Shown: positions 17,152 to 27,067, counted from the stretch's first letter. The stretch: 64,000 nucleotides of DNA from Tyzzerella sp. (GCA_017472665.1 JAFUOS010000013.1:186001-250000); one strand, 5' to 3'. The notes: generated by a model from the letters alone, not told the origin. Program-made: numbers and translations.

Positions 17152-19257
17152 GTGAGTCAAAATACATTGAATTATACACAGAATCGAGAATTATCATGGC
17201 TGCGTTTTAACCAGCGTGTCTTAGAAGAGGCGCAGGATCTGACTGTGCCACTCTTGGAACGAATGAAATTTGTAGCCATTTTCACGAGCAATCTGGACGA
17301 GTTTTTCATGATTCGTGTCGGCAGCCTGTATGATATGGTAATGCTTGAAGACACTTCTGTTGACAAACGTTCAGGAATGAATGCAAAGCAGCAGCTTGAC
17401 GCGATTTATGATGCGATGGGGCCTTTGTATAAAGAACGCGACCGCACATACAACGCGATTAAGAAACAACTGCATCCGTATGGAGTCTGTGGCTTGTCAT
17501 TTAAAGAATTAGAGCCATCCGAGAGAAAATATGTGAAGAAATATTTTAGAGAACAGGTTCTTCCAGTTCTGTCACCACAGATTGTAGATGCGAACCATCC
17601 ATTCCCACATTTATTGAATAAAGAACTGTACGTGATTGCAGATTTGAAGCAAGATGATAAATCCATGATTGGAATTGTGCCGGTACCACAGTTTATTTCC
17701 GATATTTTATATCTGCCGGGACATGATATCCGTTATATTCGTATGGAAAAAGTAATCATGGAATATCTGGAGCTGATTTTTGAACAATATGATATTACAG
17801 ACCGCAATTATGTGTGCGTGACGAGAAATGCGGATATTTCTCCAGATGATGAGGCATTTGATGAGAATGAGGATTTTCGTTATCGAATGCAGAAGACGCT
17901 TCATAAGAGACGGAGAATGGCACCGGTCAGACTGGAAGTTGCATATCCACTTACCAAAGAGATGGAAAAATATTTATGCGAGAAATTACATCTGGCTCCG
18001 AAACAGATTTTTAGAACCAAGGTGCCGATGAAACTGGACTATATTTTCTCGATTATCGGGAAATTGCCGGATTCCATGAAACGTTCTCTGGTAGATGTGC
18101 CGTTTACACCACAGCCATCTAAGATGGTGCAGGAAGGCAGTGTGATGAGGCAAGTAAAACGGAGAGATATTTTATTATCCTATCCATATGAAAGTATGGA
18201 ACCGTTTTTACAATTAATCAAAGAAGCTTCCGTAGACCCGAGCGTCCTTACGATTAAGATTACCATTTATCGTTTGGCAAAGAAAACACGTTTGGTGGAA
18301 TATTTGTGTGCGGCTGCCGAAAATGGCAAGGAAGTCACCGTTTTAATTGAACTCCGTGCAAGATTTGATGAACAGAATAATATTGACTGGTCAGAACGAC
18401 TGGAAGAAGCAGGATGCAGGGTGATCTATGGCTTTGAAGGGTATAAGGTACATTCCAAAATATGTCAGATTACTTACCGCAACCGAAATGAAATCCAATA
18501 CATTACACAGATTGGCACCGGTAATTACAATGAAAAGACGGCTGCGATGTACACCGATGTTTCGCTTATGACTGCAAATCGAAAGATTGGAGAAGACGCT
18601 TCTGCTTTCTTTAAAAATATGTCGATTGGAAACTTGGATGGAAACTATCAGCATTTGATTGTATCGCCGACGACTCTCAAAAAGTCGATTTTGGAAATGA
18701 TTGATGAAGAAATCGAAAAAGGCGAAAAAGGCCGCATTATTATGAAGATGAATTCTGTCACGGACCTGAAGTTTATTGAAAAGATTGCAGAAGCGTCCCA
18801 GGCAGGAGTCCAGATTGATCTCATTGTGCGCGGAATTTGCTGTATTTTGCCAGGAGTAGAAGGCGTGACGGACAATCTTTCGGTCACAAGCATTGTGGGG
18901 CGCTATCTGGAACATGCCCGTATTTTTAGCTTCGGAACAGGAAACGAGCAGAAGATTTATATTGGTTCTGCTGATATGATGACCCGTAATACAGAAAAAC
19001 GTGTGGAAGTGGCATGCCCGATTTTAGATGATACAATTAAAAAACGTCTTAATTGTATGCTGGAAGTGATGCTGGCCGACAATACAAAGGCAAGAAAGAT
19101 GCTGAGTGACGGCAGTTATGTCTTGAAAGAAAAGACGGGAGAAGAAATTGTTGCACAGGAAGTTTTCATGAAAGAGGCAATGAATACTCCGTCAAAAGAG
19201 AGAAAAGAAGAATTGTCTTGGTGGAAACGCCTGAAGAAGTTCTTCGCAAATTTGTAA
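17152..19257 (+). CDS. ppk1: Polyphosphate kinase 1
   Basis: This is a 701-aa PPK1, which makes polyphosphate from ATP. Domains in order are an N-terminal helical domain (NRELSWLRFNQRVLEEAQD, MKFVAIFTSNLDEFFMIRVG), a head domain, and two phospholipase-D-like C-terminal domains. The autophosphorylated His lies in GYKVHSKICQITYRN, and TQIGTGNYNEKTAAMYTDVS and VRGICCILPGVEG follow. The GTG at 17152 is chosen because GGGGTGA precedes it by about 6 nt; the ATG at 17122 has no ribosome site. topB follows after 15 bp, so the two are probably co-transcribed. Confidence 0.95.
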   Translation: MSQNTLNYTQNRELSWLRFNQRVLEEAQDLTVPLLERMKFVAIFTSNLDEFFMIRVGSLYDMVMLEDTSVDKRSGMNAKQQLDAIYDAMGPLYKERDRTYNAIKKQLHPYGVCGLSFKELEPSERKYVKKYFREQVLPVLSPQIVDANHPFPHLLNKELYVIADLKQDDKSMIGIVPVPQFISDILYLPGHDIRYIRMEKVIMEYLELIFEQYDITDRNYVCVTRNADISPDDEAFDENEDFRYRMQKTLHKRRRMAPVRLEVAYPLTKEMEKYLCEKLHLAPKQIFRTKVPMKLDYIFSIIGKLPDSMKRSLVDVPFTPQPSKMVQEGSVMRQVKRRDILLSYPYESMEPFLQLIKEASVDPSVLTIKITIYRLAKKTRLVEYLCAAAENGKEVTVLIELRARFDEQNNIDWSERLEEAGCRVIYGFEGYKVHSKICQITYRNRNEIQYITQIGTGNYNEKTAAMYTDVSLMTANRKIGEDASAFFKNMSIGNLDGNYQHLIVSPTTLKKSILEMIDEEIEKGEKGRIIMKMNSVTDLKFIEKIAEASQAGVQIDLIVRGICCILPGVEGVTDNLSVTSIVGRYLEHARIFSFGTGNEQKIYIGSADMMTRNTEKRVEVACPILDDTIKKRLNCMLEVMLADNTKARKMLSDGSYVLKEKTGEEIVAQEVFMKEAMNTPSKERKEELSWWKRLKKFFANL

Positions 19258-19272
19258 CAAAAAGGAAGATTT

Positions 19273-21327
19273 ATGGGAAAATCAGTATATATTGCGGAAA
19301 AGCCCAGTGTGGCACAGGAATTTGCAAAGGCATTAAAATTAAATACAAAAAGAAAAGACGGATATCTTGAGGGCGAAGACGCGATTGTGACATGGTGTGT
19401 AGGACATCTTGTTACCATGAGCTATCCCGAAGTCTATGATGAAAAATATAAAAGATGGAGTTTGGAGACGCTCCCATTTATGCCAAAGGAATTTAAATAT
19501 GAAGTGATTCCAAATGTGGAAAAACAGTTTCAGATTGTTAGCGGCATTTTGAATCGTCCAGATGTGGATACGATTTACGTCTGCACCGACTCTGGGCGTG
19601 AAGGAGAGTATATTTACCGTCTGGTAGAGCAGATGGCAGGCGTTAAAGGCAAGCAGAGAAAACGTGTCTGGATAGATTCGCAGACGGAGGAAGAAATTCT
19701 TCGTGGTATCCGCGAGGCAAAGGACTTATCAGAGTATGATAATCTTTCAGCATCGGCTTATCTTCGTGCGAAAGAAGATTACCTGATGGGGATTAATTTC
19801 TCCAGACTTTTGACTTTGAAATATGGAAACAGTATCTCAAATTATCTGAATACGAAATATACTGTGCTTTCAGTAGGGCGCGTAATGACCTGCGTGCTGG
19901 GAATGGTAGTGCGTAGAGAACGAGAGATTCGAGATTTTGTGAAAACACCATTTTACCGCGTGGTAAGTACGATAGAGGCAGGCGGGCAGACGTTCGAAAG
20001 TGAATGGAAAGCGGTGGCTGGCTCGAAATATTTTGAAAGTCCGTTGCTTTATAAAGAAAACGGATTTAAAAAGAAAGAGACAGCGGAAGAATTGGTCGCT
20101 TATTTGAGTAGCCAGAGCAGTCGAGAAAACTTTCAAGAAAGTTTTCAGGCAAGTCAAGGCGGCTCCTACGAAAATTTTTCGAACACAGGAAATGAATTAT
20201 CATGTCAGGTAGTTGCCATTGAAAGAAAACAGGAGAAAAAGAATCCGCCACTTTTGTTCAACCTAGCAGAACTTCAAAATGAGTGCTCTAAGCGATTTAA
20301 AATCAGCCCGGATGAAACACTCCGTATCGCACAGGAATTGTACGAGAAAAAGCTGATTACCTATCCGAGAACGGATGCTAGAGTGCTCTCGACGGCAGTT
20401 GCAAAGGAGATACATAAAAATTTAAATGGACTGTCGAAATATGATGTAGCAGCGCCATATTTAAAAGACATTGCGCAGTTTGGCAGCCATAAAGGCCTCG
20501 CAAAGAGTCGGTATGTGAATGATAAACAGATTACAGATCACTACGCGATGATTCCGACAGGACAGGGACTTTCGGCACTTTCCAGTGTGTCGCATACGGC
20601 AAAGCAGGTATATGATACCATTGTGAGAAGATTTTTAAGCATTTTCTACCCACCGGCTGTATATCATAAAGTAAGCATCACCACTCAGATGAAAGAAGAA
20701 CAATTCTTTGCAAACTTTAAAGTACTGAGTGAAGAAGGTTATTTAAAAGTCGTTGGCACAGGAAATGAAAATGGCGCAGATGCAGAATTGTTTGAAGTAG
20801 TCAAACAGATTCGAAAAGGTGATGTGTTAAAAGTACAGGAGCTTAGCATCAAAGAAGGCGAGACATCACCGCCAAAACGCTACAATTCAGGATCCATGAT
20901 TCTTGCGATGGAAAACGCAGGACAGCTCATTGAAGATGAAGAACTGCGTGCACAAATCAAAGGAAGCGGTATCGGCACCAGCGCGACCCGTGCAGAAATT
21001 TTGAAGAAGCTGATACATATCAAATATTTAGCTTTGAATAAAAAGACACAGGTAATTACACCGACTTTGCTTGGCGAGATGGTGTTTGATGTTGTGGAGA
21101 ACTCCATTCGCTCACTCCTGAATCCGGAACTGACCGCAAGCTGGGAAAAGGGACTGACGTATGTGGCAGAGGGGCAGATTACCTCAGGAGAATATATGGT
21201 AAAATTAGAACATTTTATTGCAAGCCGTACCAACGGTGTACTAGTATTAAATAATCAGTATCAGTTAAAGAGCTGCTATGATAAAGCAGCGTCGTATTAC
21301 AAACAAGGAAAACAGGGAGGTAAATAA
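19273..21327 (+). CDS. topB: DNA topoisomerase III (type IA)
   Basis: This is a 684-aa type IA topoisomerase. The TOPRIM domain is at the N-terminus (KSVYIAEKPSVAQEFAKAL ... CTDSGREGEYIYRLVE). The active-site Tyr is in the block LYEKKLITYPRTDARVLS. GIGTSATRAEILKKL and PTLLGEMVFDVVENS follow. The protein stops soon after the core, so the usual C-terminal zinc-ribbon tail is absent. The ribosome site is AAAAAGGAAG. Confidence 0.93.
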   Translation: MGKSVYIAEKPSVAQEFAKALKLNTKRKDGYLEGEDAIVTWCVGHLVTMSYPEVYDEKYKRWSLETLPFMPKEFKYEVIPNVEKQFQIVSGILNRPDVDTIYVCTDSGREGEYIYRLVEQMAGVKGKQRKRVWIDSQTEEEILRGIREAKDLSEYDNLSASAYLRAKEDYLMGINFSRLLTLKYGNSISNYLNTKYTVLSVGRVMTCVLGMVVRREREIRDFVKTPFYRVVSTIEAGGQTFESEWKAVAGSKYFESPLLYKENGFKKKETAEELVAYLSSQSSRENFQESFQASQGGSYENFSNTGNELSCQVVAIERKQEKKNPPLLFNLAELQNECSKRFKISPDETLRIAQELYEKKLITYPRTDARVLSTAVAKEIHKNLNGLSKYDVAAPYLKDIAQFGSHKGLAKSRYVNDKQITDHYAMIPTGQGLSALSSVSHTAKQVYDTIVRRFLSIFYPPAVYHKVSITTQMKEEQFFANFKVLSEEGYLKVVGTGNENGADAELFEVVKQIRKGDVLKVQELSIKEGETSPPKRYNSGSMILAMENAGQLIEDEELRAQIKGSGIGTSATRAEILKKLIHIKYLALNKKTQVITPTLLGEMVFDVVENSIRSLLNPELTASWEKGLTYVAEGQITSGEYMVKLEHFIASRTNGVLVLNNQYQLKSCYDKAASYYKQGKQGGK

Positions 21328-21328
21328 A

Positions 21329-21997
21329 ATGAAGGAACAATTAACAGTGAAGGCACTTTACAATCTGGACGAGACGATTGCAAAGGACATTTTTGAAGGA
21401 GTGACCTATCCTTGGGAGGTGCTTCCAAAAATCAGCGCGTTTATCGTGGAACTTGGTAATACCTTATCGGAGGAAGAATATGAGAAAAAAGGCGATAATA
21501 TTTGGATTGCAAAATCTGCAAAAGTTGCACCGACAGCGTACATCAATGGACCAGCGATTATAGGAAAAAATGCAGAGGTAAGACATTGTGCATTTATCCG
21601 TGGCAATGCGATTGTGGGAGAAGGTGCAGTGGTAGGAAACTCTACAGAGTTAAAGAATGTAATCTTATTCAATAAAGTACAGGTACCACACTACAATTAT
21701 GTTGGAGATTCTATTTTGGGATACAAAGCTCATATGGGAGCAGGTTCTATTACTTCTAATGTGAAATCAGACAAAACATTGACTACAGTAAAGACACCGG
21801 AAGGTCCAATTGAAACTGGACTTAAGAAATTTGGTGCAATGCTTGGCGATGAAGTAGAAGTGGGCTGCGGAAGCGTATTGAACCCAGGAACAGTGATTGG
21901 AAGCCATACGAACATTTATCCGTTGTCTATGGTGAGAGAATTTGTTCCGGCGAATAGTATTTATAAAAAACGCGGCGAAGTAGCTGAAAAATATTAA
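21329..21997 (+). CDS. Left-handed beta-helix nucleotidyl/acyltransferase-like protein
   Basis: This 222-aa protein contains hexapeptide repeats of a left-handed beta-helix (IWIAKSAKVAPTAYINGPAI, AEVRHCAFIRGNAIVGEGAV and others), as in the C-terminal half of GlmU and in sugar-phosphate nucleotidyltransferases. The N-terminal roughly 60 residues are not a nucleotidyltransferase domain, so the substrate is unknown. The ATG at 21329 follows GGGAGGTAAATAAA and starts just after the topB stop, so it is in the ppk1-topB transcript. Confidence 0.8.
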   Translation: MKEQLTVKALYNLDETIAKDIFEGVTYPWEVLPKISAFIVELGNTLSEEEYEKKGDNIWIAKSAKVAPTAYINGPAIIGKNAEVRHCAFIRGNAIVGEGAVVGNSTELKNVILFNKVQVPHYNYVGDSILGYKAHMGAGSITSNVKSDKTLTTVKTPEGPIETGLKKFGAMLGDEVEVGCGSVLNPGTVIGSHTNIYPLSMVREFVPANSIYKKRGEVAEKY

Positions 21998-22009
21998 GAA
22001 ATTGATTTC

Positions 22010-22234
22010 ATAAACGGACGAACAAATAAATATATATCCTTCACTTCAACGCTCCACGCCCTACGACTAGTCCACGTATCCGTAAGGCTCTGAGATAGTC
22101 GTCGTGAGGGACTCCTATCTCATAACCTAACGGCTACGGGACGGATTCTTCGGTCGTTCCACTTAACTTCCGCTCAGAATATATATTTATTTGTTCTGTA
22201 CGCATATGAATTCTATAACTATGCTAATTTCATG
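22010..22234 (+). repeat. Structured palindromic element, copy 1
   Basis: Together with copy 2 and the sequence between them, this fills most of the 800-bp gap between 21997 and recA. It is a long imperfect hairpin. An 18-bp outer stem (22020-22037 with 22179-22196) is perfect, a middle stem pairs CGTA-T-CCGT-A-AGG with CCT-A-ACGG-C-TACG, and an inner stem TGAGATAG/CTATCTCA (22091-22098, 22115-22122) closes a 16-nt loop that is identical in copy 2. No protein-coding potential is visible. The copy lies directly after the beta-helix gene in inverted orientation to copy 2. Confidence 0.85.
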
Positions 22235-22292
22235 AAAATTACAACTGAGTCGGATAAGAAAATTAGTTGTTGAACAATTTTACAAAGTTAGA

Positions 22293-22341
22293 AAGAATGT
22301 CCATCTATGATAAGACGAGGTGAGTGGAGCATTCTTTTTTT
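22293..22341 (+). terminator. Terminator-like hairpin between the two repeat copies
   Basis: AGAATG at 22293 pairs with CATTCT before a run of seven T residues ending at about 22341; the intervening arms are partly complementary. It could end a transcript from the upstream genes or from copy 1. Confidence 0.55.
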
Positions 22342-22402
22342 ATGCTGTAAATTAGCTGGAACAATATGGCTGCTTGTTACCTCTTTACTTTAGAGCACAG
22401 AG

Positions 22403-22627
22403 CACAAAGTTAGCATGAAACTTGAATTTGTATACGCACAGAAGAAATGAATCCATGTCCGAAGCGGAAGTGAAGTGGAATTGACGGAGAATCCGTCGTG
22501 TAGCCGTTAGGCTGTGAGGTGGGAGTCCCTCACGACGACCAACTCAGAGCCTTACGGATACTAGACTAGTCGGAGTCAATGGAGCGTTGGAGTGAAGGAC
22601 ATAGATTTATTTCTTCGTACGTTTACA
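22403..22627 (-). repeat. Structured palindromic element, copy 2 (inverted)
   Basis: The reverse complement aligns over its full length with copy 1 and has the same length by my alignment. Its outer stem (22441-22460 with 22597-22616) has a different sequence from copy 1 but is paired at about 19 of 20 positions. The inner stem TGAGGTGG/CCAACTCA changes an A-T pair of copy 1 to G-C. The 16-nt apical loop (TCGTCGTGAGGGACTC on the element strand) is unchanged. Confidence 0.85.
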
Positions 22628-22728
22628 ACTCAAGAAAATAATATTTACTTTCAAGCCCGTTCGTGCTATACTAGACATCCATAATACTCAAAACAAGCAA
22701 ATCTGCTCCAAATTCCCCAATAAAATAG

Positions 22729-22757
22729 TTGACAATTTCAAACAAGTATAATACTAT
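22729..22757 (+). promoter_or_regulatory. recA promoter
   Basis: TTGACA (22729-22734), a 17-bp spacer and TACTAT (22752-22757). A TATAAT at 22747 is closer to consensus but only 12 bp from the -35 box. The start of transcription would fall just before the SOS box. Confidence 0.75.
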
Positions 22758-22770
22758 AGTAATAGAAAAA

Positions 22771-22784
22771 CGAACATCCGTTCG
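22771..22784 (+). promoter_or_regulatory. LexA (SOS) box of recA
   Basis: CGAACATCCGTTCG fits the Gram-positive LexA/DinR operator CGAAC-N4-GTTCG exactly. It lies just downstream of the -10 box and 24 bp before the recA ATG, where bound LexA would block transcription. Confidence 0.93.
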
Positions 22785-22807
22785 TAGTGAAGAAGGAGAC
22801 AGATTCA

Positions 22808-23839
22808 ATGATAAATGATGATAAAAAGAAAGCCCTGGATGCAGCGATATCCAAATTAGAAAAAGATTTTGGTAAAGGTGCAGTAATGAAATTAGGAGAT
22901 GCCAGTGCCAATGTTTCAGTAGAGACAGTTCCTACAGGATCGTTAAGCCTGGATATTGCCCTTGGATTAGGCGGTGTGCCAAAAGGACGTGTGATTGAAG
23001 TGTACGGTCCAGAGTCCAGTGGTAAGACGACACTTACCTTACATATGATTGCAGAAGTACAAAAAAGAGGCGGCATTGCAGGATTTATCGACGCAGAGCA
23101 TGCATTGGATCCAGTATATGCAAAAAATATTGGTGTAGATATCGATGAGTTATATATTTCTCAGCCAGACAGTGGAGATCAGGCCCTGGAGATTGCTGAG
23201 ACGATGGTTCGCTCCGGTGCGATGGATATTGTTGTTATCGACTCTGTAGCTGCATTGGTACCACGCCAGGAAATCGAAGGAGACATGGGAGATACTCACG
23301 TGGGTCTTCAGGCAAGATTGATGTCACAGGCACTTCGTAAATTAACACCTGTGATTAGTAAATCGAATTGCGTTGTAATCTTTATCAACCAGTTGCGTGA
23401 AAAAGTAGGTGTGCTGTTTGGTAATCCAGAGACAACGACAGGTGGACGTGCGTTAAAATTCTATGCGTCTGTCCGTATGGATGTCAGAAAGATTGAGTCC
23501 TTAAAACAAAACGGAGAGATGGTAGGTAACCGTACCCGCGTCAAGATTGTAAAGAATAAGATTGCACCTCCATTCAAAGAAGCAGAGTTTGATATCATGT
23601 TCGGAAAAGGTATTTCAAAAGAAGGTGATATCTTGGATTTAGCGGCATCTGTGGATATCGTCAATAAGAGCGGTGCATGGTATGCATATAACGGTGATAA
23701 GATTGGCCAGGGCCGTGAAAATGCGAAGATATATCTGACGACACATCCAGAAGTAATGGATGAGATTGAGGCGAAGGTAAGAGCACATTATAATCTGGGT
23801 GGCAGCAAAGAAGAGGCGGCGCAGGATGAAAGTAACTAA
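22808..23839 (+). CDS. recA: Recombinase RecA
   Basis: This is a 343-aa RecA, the ATP-dependent strand-exchange protein and LexA co-protease. Walker A is [14 protein letters not shown] (near residue 66), and further blocks are [56 protein letters not shown] and [14 protein letters not shown]. The ATG at 22808 has AAGGAGA upstream; the frame is open to 22787 without support. Expression is under the SOS box at 22771-22784. recX overlaps its end. Confidence 0.98.
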   Translation: MINDDKKKALDAAISKLEKDFGKGAVMKLGDASANVSVETVPTGSLSLDIALGLGGVPKGRVIEVYGPESSGKTTLTLHMIAEVQKRGGIAGFIDAEHALDPVYAKNIGVDIDELYISQPDSGDQALEIAETMVRSGAMDIVVIDSVAALVPRQEIEGDMGDTHVGLQARLMSQALRKLTPVISKSNCVVIFINQLREKVGVLFGNPETTTGGRALKFYASVRMDVRKIESLKQNGEMVGNRTRVKIVKNKIAPPFKEAEFDIMFGKGISKEGDILDLAASVDIVNKSGAWYAYNGDKIGQGRENAKIYLTTHPEVMDEIEAKVRAHYNLGGSKEEAAQDESN

Positions 23840-24440
23840 ACTGGAGCCTGTGACAAAGACGAAGTACAAAGTGTATTTAGACGAGCAGTTCGCTTTTGTA
23901 TTATACAAAGGCGAACTGTCGCGCTATAAGATACAAGAAGAGGCGGAACTTTCACAGGAAACGATAGAAGAAATCAAAACAGAAATATTGGTGAAACGAG
24001 CAAAGCGTCGTGCACTGTATCTTCTGAACCAGATGGACCGCACGGAAGAGCAGCTTCGTCAAAAATTAGAGCGAGATTTGTATCCCAAAGAAATTGTGGA
24101 AGCTGCGATACGATATGTAGCATCTTTCGGTTACATTGGAGATACGGATTATGCGAGACGTTATGTTTCAAGTAGACAGAACTCCAAAAGTAAACGGGAA
24201 ATCAAGATGGCATTATTGCAAAAAGGTGTGTCCAAAGAAATTGTCGAACAAGCTCTAGAGGAGTGCTATCAGGAGCAGGATGAATCCGCTGCAGTGCAGA
24301 AAATACTTGAGAAAAGACGATTTTGCCCGGAAAAAGCTACTGATGTCGAAAAAAAGAAAATGTACGAATACCTTGTAAGAAAAGGGTTTTCGTATGATTT
24401 GATTCGTCAAGTGATACAAGTTTCTTTCTGGAATGCTTGA
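23826..24440 (+). CDS. recX: Regulatory protein RecX
   Basis: This is a 204-aa RecX, a helical-repeat protein that binds RecA filaments and limits their activity. Typical blocks are [40 protein letters not shown] and [20 protein letters not shown]. The ATG at 23826 overlaps the recA stop by 14 bp, in keeping with translational coupling; the frame is open to 23799, inside recA. Co-expression from the SOS-controlled recA promoter is expected. Confidence 0.9.
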   Translation: MKVTKLEPVTKTKYKVYLDEQFAFVLYKGELSRYKIQEEAELSQETIEEIKTEILVKRAKRRALYLLNQMDRTEEQLRQKLERDLYPKEIVEAAIRYVASFGYIGDTDYARRYVSSRQNSKSKREIKMALLQKGVSKEIVEQALEECYQEQDESAAVQKILEKRRFCPEKATDVEKKKMYEYLVRKGFSYDLIRQVIQVSFWNA

Positions 24441-24512
24441 CATTATTGTGAAAACAGTATAAAATTTATTTGTTGTATTTGTACAATGAAAATTAAATAA
24501 GGAGGTGCTCCT

Positions 24513-26069
24513 GTGCAGGATATTATTATCACTGTAATCGCTGTGGTAATTGCACTTGTTGTAGCATCGATTGTAACTCACTTTGTAACCGTATCCAAAC
24601 TTACGAAGGATGCAGACTCGAAGATTGGAAGTGCGGAAAGCAGAGCCAGAGAAATTATCGATGACGCGTTAAAAAATGCTGAAGCAACAAAAAAAGAAGC
24701 TCTCTTGGAAGTAAAAGAGGAGTCTATCAAGACGAAAAACGAGCTCGAAAAAGAAACCAAAGAAAGACGAGCCGAATTACAACGCTATGAAAAAAGAGTG
24801 TTATCCAAGGAAGAAGCTTTAGATAAAAGAGCAGATGCATTGACACAACGTGAAACAAGTTTTACGCAAAAAGAAGAGCAAATGAAGCAGCGTGAAGCAA
24901 AGGTCGAAGAATTAAGCAGGCAAAGAGTACAGGAACTAGAAAGAATCTCAGGTTTAACCTCCGAACAAGCAAAGGATTATTTGTTAAAAACTGTTGAAGA
25001 AGATGTAAAACATGATACTGCGAAGATGATTAAAGAATTAGAAACGCAGGCAAAAGAAGAAGCTCACAAAAAAGCGAAAGAATATGTTGTTAATGCAATT
25101 CAAAAATGTGCCGCAGATCATGTTGCTGAAACTACGATTTCTGTTGTTCAGCTTCCAAGCGATGAAATGAAAGGTAGAATCATTGGTAGAGAAGGACGTA
25201 ATATTCGTACTCTCGAAACGATGACGGGTGTAGAATTAATCATTGATGATACTCCGGAAGCCGTTGTTTTATCGGGATTTGATCCAATTCGAAGAGAAGT
25301 TGCCAGAATCGCACTCGAAAGATTGATTGTAGATGGACGTATCCATCCTGCAAGAATCGAAGAGATGGTAGAAAAAGCACAAAAAGATGTAGAAACAATG
25401 ATTCGTGAAGAAGGGGAAGCAGCAGCGTTAGAAGTAGGCGTACATGGTATTCATCCTGAATTAATCCGTTTATTAGGAAGAATGAAGTTTAGAACAAGCT
25501 ATGGACAAAATGCTTTGAAACACTCTATCGAAGTAGCTCAATTAGCTGGTTTATTAGCTAGCGAGATTGGTCTTGATGTGAGAGTTGCAAAACGAGCAGG
25601 TCTATTACATGACATTGGTAAATCCATCGACCACGATGTCGAGGGATCCCATATCCAAATTGGTGTTGACCTTTGTAAGAAATACAAAGAATCAGCAGTG
25701 GTTATTAATGCAGTGGAAGCTCATCACGGCGATGTAGAACCAACATCACTCATTGCATGCATCGTACAAGCAGCAGATACTATTTCTGCAGCAAGACCAG
25801 GTGCTAGAAAAGAAACATTAGAAACATATACAAACAGATTAAAACAATTAGAAGAAATCGCGAACCAATACAAAGGTGTCGATAAGTCTTTTGCTATTCA
25901 AGCAGGTAGAGAGATTCGTATCATGGTAGTTCCAGAACAAGTGTCTGATGCAGACATGGTACTAATGGCTAGAAATATTTCGAAACAGATTGAATTTGAA
26001 TTGGAATATCCAGGTCAAGTAAAAGTAAATGTAATTCGTGAATCACGCGTTACAGACTATGCGAAATAA
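24513..26069 (+). CDS. rny: Ribonuclease Y
   Basis: This is a 518-aa RNase Y, a membrane-anchored endoribonuclease that initiates mRNA decay in Firmicutes. Domains in order are one N-terminal membrane helix (residues 2-25), a long charged coiled coil (about 30-200), a KH domain ([20 protein letters not shown]), and an HD domain ([20 protein letters not shown] ... [20 protein letters not shown]). The start is GTG at 24513 with a strong AAGGAGGTG. It is the last chromosomal gene before the prophage. Confidence 0.97.
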   Translation: MQDIIITVIAVVIALVVASIVTHFVTVSKLTKDADSKIGSAESRAREIIDDALKNAEATKKEALLEVKEESIKTKNELEKETKERRAELQRYEKRVLSKEEALDKRADALTQRETSFTQKEEQMKQREAKVEELSRQRVQELERISGLTSEQAKDYLLKTVEEDVKHDTAKMIKELETQAKEEAHKKAKEYVVNAIQKCAADHVAETTISVVQLPSDEMKGRIIGREGRNIRTLETMTGVELIIDDTPEAVVLSGFDPIRREVARIALERLIVDGRIHPARIEEMVEKAQKDVETMIREEGEAAALEVGVHGIHPELIRLLGRMKFRTSYGQNALKHSIEVAQLAGLLASEIGLDVRVAKRAGLLHDIGKSIDHDVEGSHIQIGVDLCKKYKESAVVINAVEAHHGDVEPTSLIACIVQAADTISAARPGARKETLETYTNRLKQLEEIANQYKGVDKSFAIQAGREIRIMVVPEQVSDADMVLMARNISKQIEFELEYPGQVKVNVIRESRVTDYAK

Positions 26070-26085
26070 GAATAAGTAACTAGAT

Positions 26086-26138
26086 AAAAACGTGGAAAGT
26101 CTTGAAAACTAAGGGTTTAAGGCGATTCACGTTTTTTT
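26086..26138 (+). terminator. rny terminator
   Basis: AAAAACGTG (26086-26094) pairs with CACGTTTTT (26128-26136) and runs into seven T residues. The long interior is itself partly complementary (CTTGAAAAC with GTTTAAGG), giving an extended imperfect hairpin. Confidence 0.75.
26099..26123. other. Candidate prophage attachment core (attL)
   Basis: TCTTGAAAAC-TAAGG-GTTTAAGGC is an imperfect inverted repeat of the kind tyrosine recombinases bind at core sites. It lies at the junction between chromosomal rny and phage DNA, with short direct repeats 60-100 bp further in. The partner site is outside the window, and the same symmetry also serves the rny terminator, so the call is tentative. Confidence 0.35.
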
Positions 26139-26184
26139 ACTTTTACTAAAATATCCTATATTATCCTGCCTTTTACGATACGAT

Positions 26185-26223
26185 TGGCGTAAAAATGGCG
26201 TAAAATTTCAAAAATGGCGTAAA
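26185..26223 (+). repeat. Three direct repeats TGGCGTAAA (candidate integrase arm sites)
   Basis: TGGCGTAAA occurs at 26185-26193, 26196-26204 and 26215-26223. Short direct repeats at this distance from a core site are typical of arm-type binding sites for a phage tyrosine integrase. Confidence 0.5.
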
Positions 26224-26427
26224 GCCAAATTTCACACATTAGACCAAGCCTACACAATCGAAAATCTTTTACAATTCAAACAACATGTCTAATCTAATAT
26301 CATATTCTTTACAAGGCTCTAAAATGCCTTTAAATCAAAAATATTTTTCACCCAACAAAGTCTTCACGTGTATCATCAACAACGATTCTAGGGGCAAAAG
26401 AAACGCTTAGAGAGCATTATAAACGGA

Positions 26428-26463
26428 AAAGAAAGGCAGACTGGGTTTGATTCCAATCTGCCT
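26428..26463 (-). terminator. Terminator at the end of the prophage late operon
   Basis: On the - strand AGGCAGATTGG pairs with CCAGTCTGCCT (10 of 11) and is followed by TTCTTTTCC. It lies 76 bp past the last prophage gene. Confidence 0.75.
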
Positions 26464-26539
26464 AAAATTTTGTCACAAAAGTTGTATAGTTTTTGGGACA
26501 AATAATTACACATCTAAACAATATTCAACTTTTTAATCG

Positions 26540-27067
26540 TTAATTATTATGGTCAATTATTCTTAATCGTTGCATAGCAGGTAATACTTCTGTGTGAACA
26601 TACCCATTACCACCAGCATCTTCATAGTCTTTGAATAATTCCCAAAATGCTTCCGACTCCATACGAGTCCATGTTTGAGATGGATTAGTTTCAATATTCG
26701 TATAATAACGATAATTCTGCAATAACCTATCTCTTAATTTATTGCGTTCTCTACGCTGATTATCGGCTTCCATTTTAATCAATCTATCCGAAGTTTCTTT
26801 ATGTATATCGCGTAACTCCTGTATTTCAGCCTTGAACATTTGTTGGATATCCAAACTTTGTTGATGCCATTCAGGATACTTACGCACAGCAGTTAATGCT
26901 TCGTGCAATTGAGCATTCTTTTCAGTTTCAGCGTCGTGTCTCTTAATTAAATAATCTCTCACTTTCTTATATACACCAAAAAGAAAAACGCAAGCCAGAA
27001 TAAATTCGACAACGTGCAAAACCGTCACATCGCCGAATAGTGCGATAAACTCATCAAGTCCTTTCAT
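26540..27067 (-). CDS. Phage membrane protein with one TM helix and coiled coil
   Basis: This is a 175-aa protein of unknown function. One membrane helix lies at about residues 15-37 (VTVLHVVEFILACVFLFGVY), followed by a charged coiled coil to about residue 115 and a C-terminal part ending in VLPAMQRLRIIDHNN. Position directly after the endolysin, at the very end of the late operon, suggests a lysis accessory role (second holin or spanin-like), but nothing in the sequence proves it. The ATG follows GGGGTGAAATTTTGCG. Confidence 0.6.
   Translation of the reverse strand: MKGLDEFIALFGDVTVLHVVEFILACVFLFGVYKKVRDYLIKRHDAETEKNAQLHEALTAVRKYPEWHQQSLDIQQMFKAEIQELRDIHKETSDRLIKMEADNQRRERNKLRDRLLQNYRYYTNIETNPSQTWTRMESEAFWELFKDYEDAGGNGYVHTEVLPAMQRLRIIDHNN

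Noticed and set aside
22747..22752. TATAAT as the recA -10 box
   Set aside because: Only 12 bp from TTGACA; the TACTAT at 22752 has the proper 17-bp spacing, though a second promoter cannot be excluded.
26070..26540. Integrase gene or remnant at the left prophage end
   Set aside because: No open frame of useful length in either direction; the integrase should lie at the other end, outside the window.
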